A stretch of DNA of 49,844 nucleotides from Candidatus Njordarchaeota archaeon (GTDB lineage Archaea > Asgardarchaeota > Njordarchaeia > Njordarchaeales > Panguiarchaeaceae): positions 1-49,844 of the forward strand of contig JAHKKZ010000003.1 of NCBI GenBank assembly GCA_029856685.1, written 5' to 3'. The notes under the pieces are model-generated. The model worked only from the letters and a program-made list of their open reading frames with translations, searched no databases and was not told where the DNA came from. Positions 42,364-49,844 of this stretch are shown here, piece after piece. Made by a program: the position numbers and the translations under genes. Numbering within the stretch: the first letter of the stretch is position 1; every line of letters starts with the position of its first letter.

Positions 42364-42660
42364 CTAATCTATTTCATCGATTACTTCGAGAATACCCAAA
42401 ACAAATTCTATCGCCGCAAGAAAATCATCAATTGTCCTCAAAATACTGCGTATCCTATCATCAGGTCTTTTCTCTACCCGTACGTCTAGCGTAATTATAT
42501 CTCCACTAAGAACTTGTTTTATTTCTATATCTTCGAACTTTATTAAGCTCTCTGGTAGAACTGCTAGATTTATTAGCTTTGTGCATCTACCTTTTGTTTT
42601 TATTTTTGCTGTAGCTTTGATTTCTTGGATAATATACGCATTGCTATATTTGCTATTCAT
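42364..42660 (-). CDS. Pcc1-like KEOPS subunit
   Basis: The 98-residue protein reads as the Pcc1 fold: strand IKATAKIKTKG, helix RCTKLINLAVLPESL, strands IEIKQVLSGDIITLDVRVEK, and a C-terminal helix DDRIRSILRTIDDFLAAIEFV. Pcc1 dimerises the KEOPS complex that makes t6A on tRNA. The similarity is moderate. The start ATG overlaps the DHH stop (ATGA) with AAGGAGATCTTATC before it. Confidence 0.6.
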   Translation of the reverse strand: MNSKYSNAYIIQEIKATAKIKTKGRCTKLINLAVLPESLIKFEDIEIKQVLSGDIITLDVRVEKRPDDRIRSILRTIDDFLAAIEFVLGILEVIDEID

Positions 42661-44054
42661 GATAAGATCTCCTTGCTTAGAATACTTAAGAATAGGTCAA
42701 GACTTTCCTCTGGTATATATGCTCCTGCTGCTGATTCATGACCACCCCCAATAATGTTTGGCATTTTCTCTGAGATTTTCTTAAGTATGTCTGTTAGGCT
42801 TTTTTCGAGAAGGTTCGTCTTTCTTAAGGAGATCTTTAGAATACCTTCAATGCTTCTAGCGATTGCAATTACGACCTTAACTCTATCTTTTAGTGAGGAT
42901 GCTAAGATGCTCGATATCGTGCTTGTTAGCTCCTCATGAATCTCATCCCTACCATCATAGATAGCCACCTCTCCCATCAAGTCGATTTTAGTGTCCAGAT
43001 TCGAGAATACTGACGACAGGATTGCTCGGTATCTCTCATATAACTGGAATATTCGCTGAACCGCAGATTGGTCTGAGGGATTAAGCAGACCTTTTATCGC
43101 TATTTCTGGAGCCCTCATCTTACCACAAGCATTAAGAAGTATTGACATATCCCTAGCATATCGGCAGAAGAACTCCTTATCAGCTAGAAATTCATATACA
43201 TAGCCCCGCAATATGTTGTTTAGCTCCTCTATGGAGTATTTCCCAGAGTATTTCAATACTAATGCTTCAAGAAGCTTTCTTCGTAAGACATCTTTCTGCT
43301 CTGGAGTAAGTTTCTCCCAAAATATCTTTTCGGGATCATCATCGTGACTCATTATTCCGATTCTGATAAGGAAGTCTATTGCTCCGTCATAGCTTCCAGA
43401 TACTCCAGGAATTTCAAAAATAAACATTTCAGCGAGAAGTCTATATAGAGGTTTAAAGCCCCTTCCGATTAGGATGTAGTCCTCATAACTACATAATATG
43501 CCATGTCTCTTGCCATACTCGACAATTGACCGATTTAGCCCCAGTAAGGATCTCTTCGCACCGATATCTTGTGCGTCACCCAGAGCTCCAACCACCGCGC
43601 AGAAGAGAGAAATTGGATTGTTTGCGAAGAAATTGCTAATGGTATTTGCTAACAGAAAAGTCATCCCTGCTGAACTTATTTCAACTCCTCCGTCGAGCCC
43701 CCAGAATCTTGGGTTAATGACTAATGACTTCGAATAGCTATTGCGAATGCTAAATACATGATGATCTATAACTATTCCCAGAGATACACCAGGAGTATTC
43801 TCAATATATTCTAGTGGGGCATCCGTACCTAGATCCAAAAATATGGCATAGCGAGGTTCAACTTCTTGCCAGAACTCCCTAAAGCTTTCTACAGATATCT
43901 GCGGAAAGAAGTTTAACACAAAAGGCTTATTCATTTCGATAAGAAGCTCTATGATTATTGCTGCGGAGCAAATGCCATCTGCGTCTATATGGGAGAATAT
44001 GAATATGGGGTCATCTCTCCCCATATGTATCAGGACTTTTGCTATCCGTGCCAT
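42657..44054 (-). CDS. DHH/DHHA1-family phosphoesterase (RecJ-like)
   Basis: The DHH motifs are visible: FSHIDADGICSAAI (I), AIFLDLGTDAP (II), GIVIDHHVFSI (III), and the C-terminal GGGHESAAGAYI of the DHHA1 domain. The family includes the archaeal RecJ/GAN nucleases that bind GINS, and a GINS gene lies 2 kb away, so a Cdc45/RecJ-like role is plausible. I list ATG 44054 as the start; GGGGGAG lies six bases before an in-frame ATA at 44099, giving a possible longer form. Confidence 0.85.
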   Translation of the reverse strand: MARIAKVLIHMGRDDPIFIFSHIDADGICSAAIIIELLIEMNKPFVLNFFPQISVESFREFWQEVEPRYAIFLDLGTDAPLEYIENTPGVSLGIVIDHHVFSIRNSYSKSLVINPRFWGLDGGVEISSAGMTFLLANTISNFFANNPISLFCAVVGALGDAQDIGAKRSLLGLNRSIVEYGKRHGILCSYEDYILIGRGFKPLYRLLAEMFIFEIPGVSGSYDGAIDFLIRIGIMSHDDDPEKIFWEKLTPEQKDVLRRKLLEALVLKYSGKYSIEELNNILRGYVYEFLADKEFFCRYARDMSILLNACGKMRAPEIAIKGLLNPSDQSAVQRIFQLYERYRAILSSVFSNLDTKIDLMGEVAIYDGRDEIHEELTSTISSILASSLKDRVKVVIAIARSIEGILKISLRKTNLLEKSLTDILKKISEKMPNIIGGGHESAAGAYIPEESLDLFLSILSKEILS

Positions 44055-44221
44055 ATCACTTATTATTCCTGAAAGTCTACATGTTCTAACTGTGCTTATT
44101 GAGACTCCCCCTATCCCCCCAGACAAATTACATCCCAACAAACACAAAAATTTATTTTTACTATTTTTTGACAGAATTGCAACAAGATATATTAACAATC
44201 GACATTAATGAGGTGATGATT

Positions 44222-44566
44222 TTGGGAAAGAAAAAGGCTAAAGCTGAAGAAAAATTCGTAACTTTGCAGGAGGGAGATTTAGTAGGACTTCTCTTGCGCA
44301 TGTTGGGTGGTGACTGGATTGAGGTTTATTGTAGTGATGGACTAATACGCAAGGTTAGAATCCCTAGATCAAAGAGATCCATCCGTGTACGTCCTAATGA
44401 TATAATCATTATTAGGCCTTGGTACGGCATAGATGAGACACGTGCCGATATGGTAAACAAGCTGACTTCTCGTGATATTAAACATCTGCTTAAAACAGAA
44501 CATGCAGACAAAATAAAGAAAGTATTAACTGAAGAACTCAAAGAATTGTATGGAATAGAGGAATGA
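44222..44566 (+). CDS. eif1A: Translation initiation factor aIF1A
   Basis: Stabilises initiator tRNA and mRNA on the small subunit. The 114-residue OB-fold has VGLLLRMLGGDWIEVYCSDGL, KVRIPRSKRSIRVRPNDIIII and the C-terminal helix that follows. I chose TTG 44222, as GAGGTGATG lies seven bases before it; ATG 44216 overlaps that ribosome site. It is divergent from DHH and 13 bases before the Orc1 gene. Confidence 0.95.
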   Translation: MGKKKAKAEEKFVTLQEGDLVGLLLRMLGGDWIEVYCSDGLIRKVRIPRSKRSIRVRPNDIIIIRPWYGIDETRADMVNKLTSRDIKHLLKTEHADKIKKVLTEELKELYGIEE

Positions 44567-44579
44567 TTTTTGTGCGCTG

Positions 44580-45788
44580 ATGTTTATGGGGAAAATTATT
44601 GTAGCACCAGAAACATTAGATCACTCATTCATTCCAGAGAAATTACCGACACGAGAGAATATCCGATCTGAGCTTTTTTTAAAGATTCGACAGTTTTTTT
44701 CTCAGTCCTCTGGGAAGGGATTTAAGGGCATCCATATCTCTGGAAGTGTTGGCTCTGGAAAAACAGTCTTATCACGTAGGGTTGCTGCTGATTTAAAGAC
44801 AGTGTTTAGGGAGAATCTCATCATATGCTATGTTAATTGCAGGTTTTCTAAGAGAGTCTATCGCGTACTCGCACAAATAGCGTCGCAAATATCATCTTCC
44901 CTCCCCCAGCGTGGTCTGTCTAAGGATGAGTTTTTAGAGCTAATATTTCTTGCAACAAAAGAAAGAGCGCAGAGACTCCTCATAATATTAGATGAAATCG
45001 ACTCTCTATTTTGGGGAAATGAAGGTGAAAAAGCTACGGATATGCTTTATTCTCTATCGCGGTATCTTGAAAAAACAACATTCAGCAACTTTTTTGTCGC
45101 AACTATAAGTATCAGCAGAACCGAAGAATTCATATTTAGCTGGCTTGATCCAGCAACTAGGGCCTCGTTTATCCACGAGAAAAAACATCTTGAGGCATAC
45201 GGTCCAGGGGAACTTGTTGAGATACTAAGATATCGAGCCAAGTTGGCCTTCAGAAATGGAACTATTAGCGAAGAGAGTCTGTCATATTTAGCTAACTTTG
45301 TTGCTAATCAAGCATGGGGCAATGCAAGAACGGCAATAGACCTTTTGCGACTTGCTGGTGAGATAGCAGAGCATAAGAATGAGGATGTTGTTAGACCAGA
45401 ACACATCAGATTGGCCATAAAGGAGTATGCATTAATACCTGCACTCGACATGGAAAAGCTTATTGGGCTAGGACGACATAAACTTATTCTGCTCCTAGCA
45501 ACAATATTGGCGCTAAAAAACAGTAATAGGAGCTATGTCACAAGAACTATGGTTCAGGAATACTATCGAGAACTCTGTGCCGAATATGGCGAAGAACCAA
45601 GAAAGACAACACAGATATGGCGCTACCTGAGAGAGATTGAATACGAACTTAGTGGTATTGTTGAAGTTACAGTAAGTGGAAAAAATCAGCGAGGACGTTC
45701 AACCAGGATATCAATAAACGTGCCTCTGGATACCCTCGAAAAAAATATTGTTAAAATTCTAAAGAAAATCCCTTCAGGGTTGGGGTAA
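44580..45788 (+). CDS. orc1/cdc6: Orc1/Cdc6 replication initiator
   Basis: Recognises origins and loads MCM. The AAA+ motor has Walker A GSVGSGKTVLSRR (about 55-67) and Walker B LLIILDEIDSLFW; NVPL and helix GRSTRI belong to the C-terminal winged helix (about 310-395). 402 residues is normal. No ribosome site precedes ATG 44580; another ATG lies six bases on. I found no clear ORB repeats nearby, so it is not shown to mark an origin. It follows aIF1A closely and may be co-transcribed. Confidence 0.92.
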   Translation: MFMGKIIVAPETLDHSFIPEKLPTRENIRSELFLKIRQFFSQSSGKGFKGIHISGSVGSGKTVLSRRVAADLKTVFRENLIICYVNCRFSKRVYRVLAQIASQISSSLPQRGLSKDEFLELIFLATKERAQRLLIILDEIDSLFWGNEGEKATDMLYSLSRYLEKTTFSNFFVATISISRTEEFIFSWLDPATRASFIHEKKHLEAYGPGELVEILRYRAKLAFRNGTISEESLSYLANFVANQAWGNARTAIDLLRLAGEIAEHKNEDVVRPEHIRLAIKEYALIPALDMEKLIGLGRHKLILLLATILALKNSNRSYVTRTMVQEYYRELCAEYGEEPRKTTQIWRYLREIEYELSGIVEVTVSGKNQRGRSTRISINVPLDTLEKNIVKILKKIPSGLG

Positions 45789-45795
45789 TTTCGTT

Positions 45796-46170
45796 CTATT
45801 TTGTCCCCTTGAACTGCTCCCTTATTTGCTCTATGGTTACTCCCTGTATTCTCTTGAGCAATTCATTGAGTTCCTCCAACTGAAGAAACTTTGGTTCCCC
45901 TATATCTGGTAAAAATAGGAAAGCTGGGATGTATCGCCCATCTTCTCTTAGTTTCTCACGAATAGGCTTTGTTATATCAATGAATTTTTCTGGCATGAGT
46001 ATTATCGCGTATTCGGTTTGTTTTGCCTCGAGAATTTCTCTTAATACGGCTAGAAGCTCCGCATCATCCTCCATTATTTTTGCTTCCACACCAACAATTG
46101 CGAAGATTTTTCCTAGGTCTTCATAGTCCTTGGTAGCGGCAAACAGAATTTTGTATGCCTCCGCACTCAA
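45796..46170 (-). CDS. V/A-type ATPase subunit F-like protein (orphan)
   Basis: The 124-residue protein resembles archaeal ATP synthase subunit F: a Rossmann-like start (KILFAATKDYEDLGKIFAIVGVEA), helix AELLAVLREIL, and YAIILMPEKFIDITKPIREKLRE followed by PAFLFLPDIGEP. No other ATP synthase genes are in the window, so it may be a paralogue. TTG start; its first bases follow the cyclic-2,3-diphosphoglycerate synthetase stop by 2 bases. Confidence 0.5.
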   Translation of the reverse strand: MSAEAYKILFAATKDYEDLGKIFAIVGVEAKIMEDDAELLAVLREILEAKQTEYAIILMPEKFIDITKPIREKLREDGRYIPAFLFLPDIGEPKFLQLEELNELLKRIQGVTIEQIREQFKGTK

Positions 46171-46172
46171 GT

Positions 46173-47543
46173 TTATCCTCTCAGATAATTCTCTATAAAT
46201 TCATCCACAACATTTTCTAGTGTATATCCAGAAACTTCAACAATATCATACTTGACCTGCACAATAGGCTTATTCACATTTAAGCCATATACTTCAAAAA
46301 TCCTACTGAGCGTCACCGGTGTTCCCGAGACAATCACATCTGCCTTCACATGATTTATTACATCAAGAAGCACTTTGACCTGCTTCTTATTGTAGCCTAT
46401 TGTAGGTAGAATCTTACCTAGGTGGGGGTATTTTCCGTAAATCTCTTCCAAAACAGAATCTTTAGGTACATAGGGACGAGGATCAACTACTTCTTTCGCA
46501 CCAAACATTCGCGCTGCAAGTAGGCCTGCTGCTAGATCGGCTTCTCCATGGGTTACTGTTGGTCCATCCTCTATTACTAAGACCCTCTTATTGCGTATCA
46601 TTGATGGGTCCTCAACATGTATCTGTGATTCTGCAAGTATTATTCTAGCTTTTGGATTCACTCTTTGAACATTCCTGATTATCGCTTTCCAATTGTCGAA
46701 CGGCGCCGGCCCAATCTTATTTATTAGTACAACATCACACATCCTTATGTTTACACTACCTGGAAAATATGTTAACTCGTGGCCTGGTCGAAGAGCATCG
46801 GCAACAGTTATCATCAAATCTGGCTTTATGAATGGAAAATCGTTATTGCCTCCATCCCAAAGAATCACATCGGCATTTTTCTCAGCCTCTCTGAGGATTT
46901 TCTCATAGTCTATCCCAGACCACACTTCGAAACCATTCTGCAAGTAATGCTCAAACTCCTCTAACTCTTCTATAGAAAGATCTCCTGTTGCCAATTTTTT
47001 GTATGCATCATCCATTGTCTTGAAGCATTCCACTACCTTCTTACTTAGATCCTTCGCATATGGCATGGGATGTCTTATAGCTGCGATCTTTATTCCCTTC
47101 TTACGGAATATCTTAGCAAGCTTCCTTGAGACTGAAGATTTACCTGCTCCTGTCCTAACAGCTGTAACTGCTATGACAGGTTTCTCACTTTCTAGCATAG
47201 TATCCTTTGGGCCTAGCAACATAAAAGACGCTCCATTCGCTAGTGCTATCGATGCGCGCTCCATCAAATACTCAAAGCTTATATCTGAGTATGAGAATAC
47301 TACTAGGTCCGCTCCTTTCTCTCTAATAATTTTGGGAAGGTCCTTTTCAGGAATTAAAGGTATTCCTTGAGGATACAGTTTTCCTGCTAGTTCTGGGGGG
47401 TATATCCTATCCGAAATCTCTGGGATTTGAGTCTGTGTGAAAGCAACGACTTCAAAATCTGGGTTATCTCTAAAGAAGACATTGAAGTTATGGAAATCCC
47501 TACCTGCAGCGCCCATAATCACTACCTTACGTCGCTTAGCCAT
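46173..47543 (-). CDS. Cyclic 2,3-diphosphoglycerate synthetase-like protein
   Basis: A 456-residue protein of the COG2403/cPGS family, which makes the thermoprotectant cyclic 2,3-diphosphoglycerate in some archaea; other family members may be GTPases. It has an N-terminal Rossmann region (VVIMGAAGRDFHNFNVFFRD), a P-loop VRTGAGKSSVSRKL (about 130-143), and GGNNDFPFIKPDLMITVADALR later. ATG has AGGTGTCTCAGC before it. It leads a two-gene unit with the subunit F-like gene. Confidence 0.75.
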   Translation of the reverse strand: MAKRRKVVIMGAAGRDFHNFNVFFRDNPDFEVVAFTQTQIPEISDRIYPPELAGKLYPQGIPLIPEKDLPKIIREKGADLVVFSYSDISFEYLMERASIALANGASFMLLGPKDTMLESEKPVIAVTAVRTGAGKSSVSRKLAKIFRKKGIKIAAIRHPMPYAKDLSKKVVECFKTMDDAYKKLATGDLSIEELEEFEHYLQNGFEVWSGIDYEKILREAEKNADVILWDGGNNDFPFIKPDLMITVADALRPGHELTYFPGSVNIRMCDVVLINKIGPAPFDNWKAIIRNVQRVNPKARIILAESQIHVEDPSMIRNKRVLVIEDGPTVTHGEADLAAGLLAARMFGAKEVVDPRPYVPKDSVLEEIYGKYPHLGKILPTIGYNKKQVKVLLDVINHVKADVIVSGTPVTLSRIFEVYGLNVNKPIVQVKYDIVEVSGYTLENVVDEFIENYLRG

Positions 47544-47634
47544 GCTGAGACACCTCTAAAAGAAATTAATATCATTGAGAATGCATTGTTGATTAACAGG
47601 ATTAAAGATAAGTGAAAATATTCTGGAAAGAGTA

Positions 47635-48285
47635 ATGAGGGATAAGAATATGTTCTACCCCCTAGCAATATATCTTTCCCCTGAGAAAAAATTTATCTTG
47701 GAATTCAAAGAAGCCATCATATTCCTCGACCCACGCAACCTAGAAAATATAGCTGAATTTACGGATAAGGTACATAAACCTGTAAATATAATGCTGAGCG
47801 GAAAGGAATCGGATCTAAGCATATCTGACCTTAGTGAGATGTATAGGGTCATAGCGCCGCCCATACAGAGCTTCTATCACCCTCTAGTATCAATATACAG
47901 GGAAGAAGAAACAGTCTTCCTAACAAAAAATTTACTTGGATATTTTCTTAACCCACCTACCATAGATAGGGAAAACAATACTATAAGCTACTTCATCTTC
48001 CTAACGACTACACAGTTGGAAGTATTATATGTGCCGAGAATAACATTTGTCGCAAATCCACCAAACGTTGATATAATATTGACCTATAAGCATGTATTGG
48101 ACCAAGCAAAAAAGTTTTCAGAAAAACCCAATAACATTCCAAAATATCTCGGAGGAACCCCTCAATGGTGTATAGTATTAAGCAAGAAAGACAGCGTCGA
48201 ACCGCCCATCATATACATAAATAGGAAGAAGTATGGGGTGTATAGACACCTCCTAGAGGTTCGTATAAGGGAGATTAGAAGCTAA
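47635..48285 (+). CDS. Uncharacterised 216-residue protein
   Basis: The family is not recognised. It has alternating strands and helices (FYPLAIYLSPEKKFILEF, YFIFLTTTQLEVLYVPRITFV), no membrane helix, a single cysteine near the end (QWCIVLSK), and a basic C-terminus (RHLLEVRIREIRS). It is a single gene between the divergent synthetase gene and the sRNA. ATG 47635 has GGAAAGAGTA before it, and an ATG at 47650 is an alternative start. Confidence 0.55.
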   Translation: MRDKNMFYPLAIYLSPEKKFILEFKEAIIFLDPRNLENIAEFTDKVHKPVNIMLSGKESDLSISDLSEMYRVIAPPIQSFYHPLVSIYREEETVFLTKNLLGYFLNPPTIDRENNTISYFIFLTTTQLEVLYVPRITFVANPPNVDIILTYKHVLDQAKKFSEKPNNIPKYLGGTPQWCIVLSKKDSVEPPIIYINRKKYGVYRHLLEVRIREIRS

Positions 48286-48353
48286 TGCATATTAGAAACA
48301 TCCTAAAATCCCTTAGAATAACCAAAGATTACCACTAAAAAATAAGCAATAGG

Positions 48354-48403
48354 TCAGAGTGGTGCACGTTCATCACTAATCAGAGCAGGTCAGACATCAT
48401 CAT
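48354..48403 (-). ncRNA. C/D box guide sRNA (predicted target 16S rRNA)
   Basis: All boxes are perfect or near perfect on the minus strand: C ATGATGA (48403-48397), 13-nt guide, D' CTGA (48383-48380), three-base spacer, C' GTGATGA (48376-48370), 12-nt guide, D CTGA (48357-48354). The total of 50 nt is typical. The D guide is complementary to GUGGUGCAUG of 16S rRNA (one G-U pair), a universally conserved segment just before C1054. By the five-nucleotide rule the target is E. coli G1051 = yeast Gm1271 (snR40 site). The D' target is unclear. A TATA-like CATAATATT lies upstream near 48425. Confidence 0.85.
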
Positions 48404-48446
48404 CAGAATTTATAATAAGCAATATTATGCACTTAAAGCCATCCAT

Positions 48447-49145
48447 CTAGAACTTAAGAATGCACCTAGGATCTTCATCCCACCTAACGAACAAAATCAC
48501 CTTGGTCTTCATTGAGATACCCCATGGCGTCGGCTCATCTGTCTGAGCAATAGCCCAACGAGCAAGAGGAAGGAAGATAGGTGTATACCCATACCTCCTA
48601 GCAAAAACCCTCAAGTCGGTGAGATTGATAGCATGCATCCAAGAAGACTCAGCACTAGGGCCTTCCCCAATATCTAGAAAATACCTGACGAAAGGAAAAC
48701 GCAGAATTTTAACTCCGTATCCCTCATTTGCGGGGATCCAACTACCAATAACCGTTGAGGGAGCATAAACCTCGAGAGCTTCCTCAATGCTCATTTTCTC
48801 CACACAAATCCTCTCTCCCCATAACCGCCACGAGTAGTCATCCGTAGCAATAATATCCACACCAAACTTCCTAAGCCAAAAAGAGAGCTTCCCACGACCA
48901 GCACAAACCTCAACCTTTGGATCTGGAAGCTTCCTAAGAACACTAGACAAAGCAACAACAAACTCAAAAGTCTCAACATTAAACAACGAAAACCTTGAAC
49001 AAAAACGAAGCCAACCATCTTTACCCAAATATCTCACTAGATCCACAACCTCAGCATATCGCGGTATTGAATTGACGTCGAGAATCTTGCCAACAACAAA
49101 GCCATAAGATTCGGAATTATGACTAATGTAGTATGACTCATTCAT
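48447..49145 (-). CDS. Methyltransferase-like protein
   Basis: Residues in the middle resemble a class I SAM site (KVEVCAGRGKLSFWLRKFGVDIIATDDYS). The rest does not match a family I know; VIGSWIPANEGYG and FLDIGEGPSAESSWM look like conserved loops. Length is about 232 residues. I place the start at ATG 49145 (MNESYY), 9 bases after GGGT; a GTG lies 15 bases upstream. Function unknown. Confidence 0.5.
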   Translation of the reverse strand: MNESYYISHNSESYGFVVGKILDVNSIPRYAEVVDLVRYLGKDGWLRFCSRFSLFNVETFEFVVALSSVLRKLPDPKVEVCAGRGKLSFWLRKFGVDIIATDDYSWRLWGERICVEKMSIEEALEVYAPSTVIGSWIPANEGYGVKILRFPFVRYFLDIGEGPSAESSWMHAINLTDLRVFARRYGYTPIFLPLARWAIAQTDEPTPWGISMKTKVILFVRWDEDPRCILKF

Positions 49146-49333
49146 TCCCCAATAACCCACTTTGGGAACCCAATTCTCATTTCTACTTCACAGCATGTAG
49201 CAACACTTCTGTTTCGTAGAAGGTCACTTATGAGCATATAGTCAAAAACTTATGTTCACAGCTACTTCTATTAGTATGCTTTAAAAATAACTAAACCTAA
49301 GATACTATAGCTACTCAGATAATACTGGGGTTT

Positions 49334-49405
49334 GCCCCCGTGGTGTAGTGGCTAGCATGTGGGCCTGTCAAGCCCGAGATGCGGGTTCGATTCCCGCCGG
49401 GGGCG
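49334..49405 (+). tRNA. tRNA-Asp(GUC), encoded CCA
   Basis: The acceptor GCCCCCG pairs with CGGGGGC, discriminator G, and the next bases (49406-49408) read CCA. The anticodon stem is TGGGC/GCCCG with loop CTGTCAA, and the T arm GCGGG-TTCGATT-CCCGC. The anticodon is GTC. No intron. Confidence 0.94.
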
Positions 49406-49408
49406 CCA

Positions 49409-49844
49409 ACACATCTATTTTACCTTCTATCCAAAATGATATATAGCTCTGCGAATATTGGCAAAGTCCTCTATATGATCATTCGACAGAACAAATATGC
49501 TATACTCTATATCAGCTTGCAAGGTCCCAATCTTACGTTTTATTAATTCTCTACTGTTGAGATTTATTTATTGGTCTTAGTTGAGAACAAAAATTGGCCG
49601 CATAAAAGCAAGAGCAAGGACACGTGTTGGAAGGATAAAGGTGCGGGAGAGTGGCAGTAAGACTAAGAATAGAGATTAGGAGAGGAAATAAGAAGGTAGA
49701 CACAGTAGCGTTTCACTTTGGGTAGATATTCCCAAATTTAGTTATATTTGACAAGGAATACCTACCCCCTCATCGCACATATCATCCCCTCCCACGGGCA
49801 CCCATCGGCGGAGACGCTCCGCCTTTGGTGCCTAGCTCATCGGG
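49409..49844. other. Gene-poor right edge with purine-rich stretch and strong hairpin
   Basis: No convincing gene. A TATA-like TTTATTTA (49562-49570) precedes a purine-rich stretch that holds a 32-codon basic frame (TTG 49581 to TAG 49679; start LRTKIGRIKARARTRVGR). From about 49765 the sequence becomes GC-rich. It ends in a nested hairpin: GGCACC (49797-49802) with GGTGCC (49827-49832) around GGCGGAG (49807-49813) and CTCCGCC (49817-49823). On the minus strand the edge also has two CGATGAG motifs. It may be part of a structured RNA that continues outside the window. Confidence 0.35.

Noticed and set aside
44567-45800. Replication origin next to Orc1/Cdc6
   Set aside because: I saw no ORB-like repeats or extended AT-rich unwinding region in the flanking spacers, which are very short.
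49740-49844. C/D box sRNA at the right edge
   Set aside because: CGATGAG and GATGATA motifs occur on the minus strand, but no CTGA boxes are placed to match.
1-49844. CRISPR arrays, insertion sequences and rRNA genes
   Set aside because: No regularly spaced repeats, transposase genes or conserved rRNA segments were seen; the rRNA-like strings found are short guide complements.

Overview
The window is one stretch of an archaeal chromosome. Its information-processing genes are archaeal throughout: ribosomal proteins L1, L10, L12, L10e, S2, S4, S6e and S13, RNA polymerase subunits F and N, SRP54, aIF1A, Orc1/Cdc6, GINS, an RPA-like protein, Top6A, FEN1, a group II chaperonin and an Sm-like protein. 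Five further traits point to a thermophile in the TACK/Asgard part of the archaeal tree: an actin gene, an RPC34-like winged-helix protein, a non-catalytic tRNA-splicing endonuclease subunit, intron-bearing tRNAs, and a cyclic 2,3-diphosphoglycerate synthetase-like protein. I cannot fix the phylum. Korarchaeota-like, Njordarchaeia-like and other actin-bearing lineages all remain possible. The sequence is AT-rich and GC content rises only in structured RNA.

Layout. 0.3-0.7 kb: three intron-bearing tRNA genes (Arg, Gln, Gly). 0.7-3.1 kb: THEP1-like NTPase, RPC34-like protein, a frameshifted gene, an unknown gene and riboflavin kinase. 3.2-7.8 kb: rpoF, SRP54, a primase-like protein and a phosphomannomutase. 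7.8-9.6 kb: rpoN (AUU start), S2 and a long S6e. 9.8-14.8 kb: L1-L10, a Roadblock protein, a p27-like zinc protein, L10e, S13-S4 and an unknown gene. 14.9-19.4 kb: DUF151, a winged-helix protein, PhoU/TrkA-C, and the rare methanogen-type SerRS behind a structured leader. 19.5-22.1 kb: Top6A, then a three-gene cassette that looks like a minimal pilus. 22.2-28.8 kb: chaperonin, a C/D box sRNA, a second Roadblock protein, a methyltransferase, an RPA-like protein, tRNA-Glu, actin and an MglA-like GTPase. 28.8-36.1 kb: MoxR ATPase, VWA protein, DUF1512, FEN1, EndA-like protein and thymidylate kinase. 36.1-39.5 kb: Trm1, Sm-like protein, L12, a tyrosine recombinase, tRNA-Leu and tRNA-Val. 39.6-45.8 kb: third Roadblock protein, GINS, PAC2, a coiled-coil protein, Pcc1-like, DHH/RecJ-like, aIF1A and Orc1. 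45.8-49.8 kb: subunit F-like protein, cyclic-2,3-diphosphoglycerate synthetase-like protein, an unknown gene, a second C/D box sRNA, a methyltransferase-like protein, tRNA-Asp and an edge region with a strong hairpin.

The strongest candidates for new biology are: (1) an actin very similar to eukaryotic actin directly followed by an MglA-type GTPase, with three separate Roadblock proteins in the same window, as in bacterial MglA/MglB/MreB polarity systems; (2) the three-gene cassette at 20.9-22.1 kb, which holds a very short Flp-like prepilin, a two-helix VirB2/TrbC-like protein and a membrane protein with no ATPase; (3) a structured leader of about 170 nt on the SerRS gene; and (4) two C/D box sRNAs whose guides match rRNA at sites that correspond, from memory, to yeast 25S Am2256 and 18S Gm1271.

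Local Shine-Dalgarno sites are strong (GGTG cores 6-10 bases before the start). I used them to correct many starts. They also show that TTG is a common start codon here and that rpoN, and perhaps two other genes, begin with AUU or AUA.
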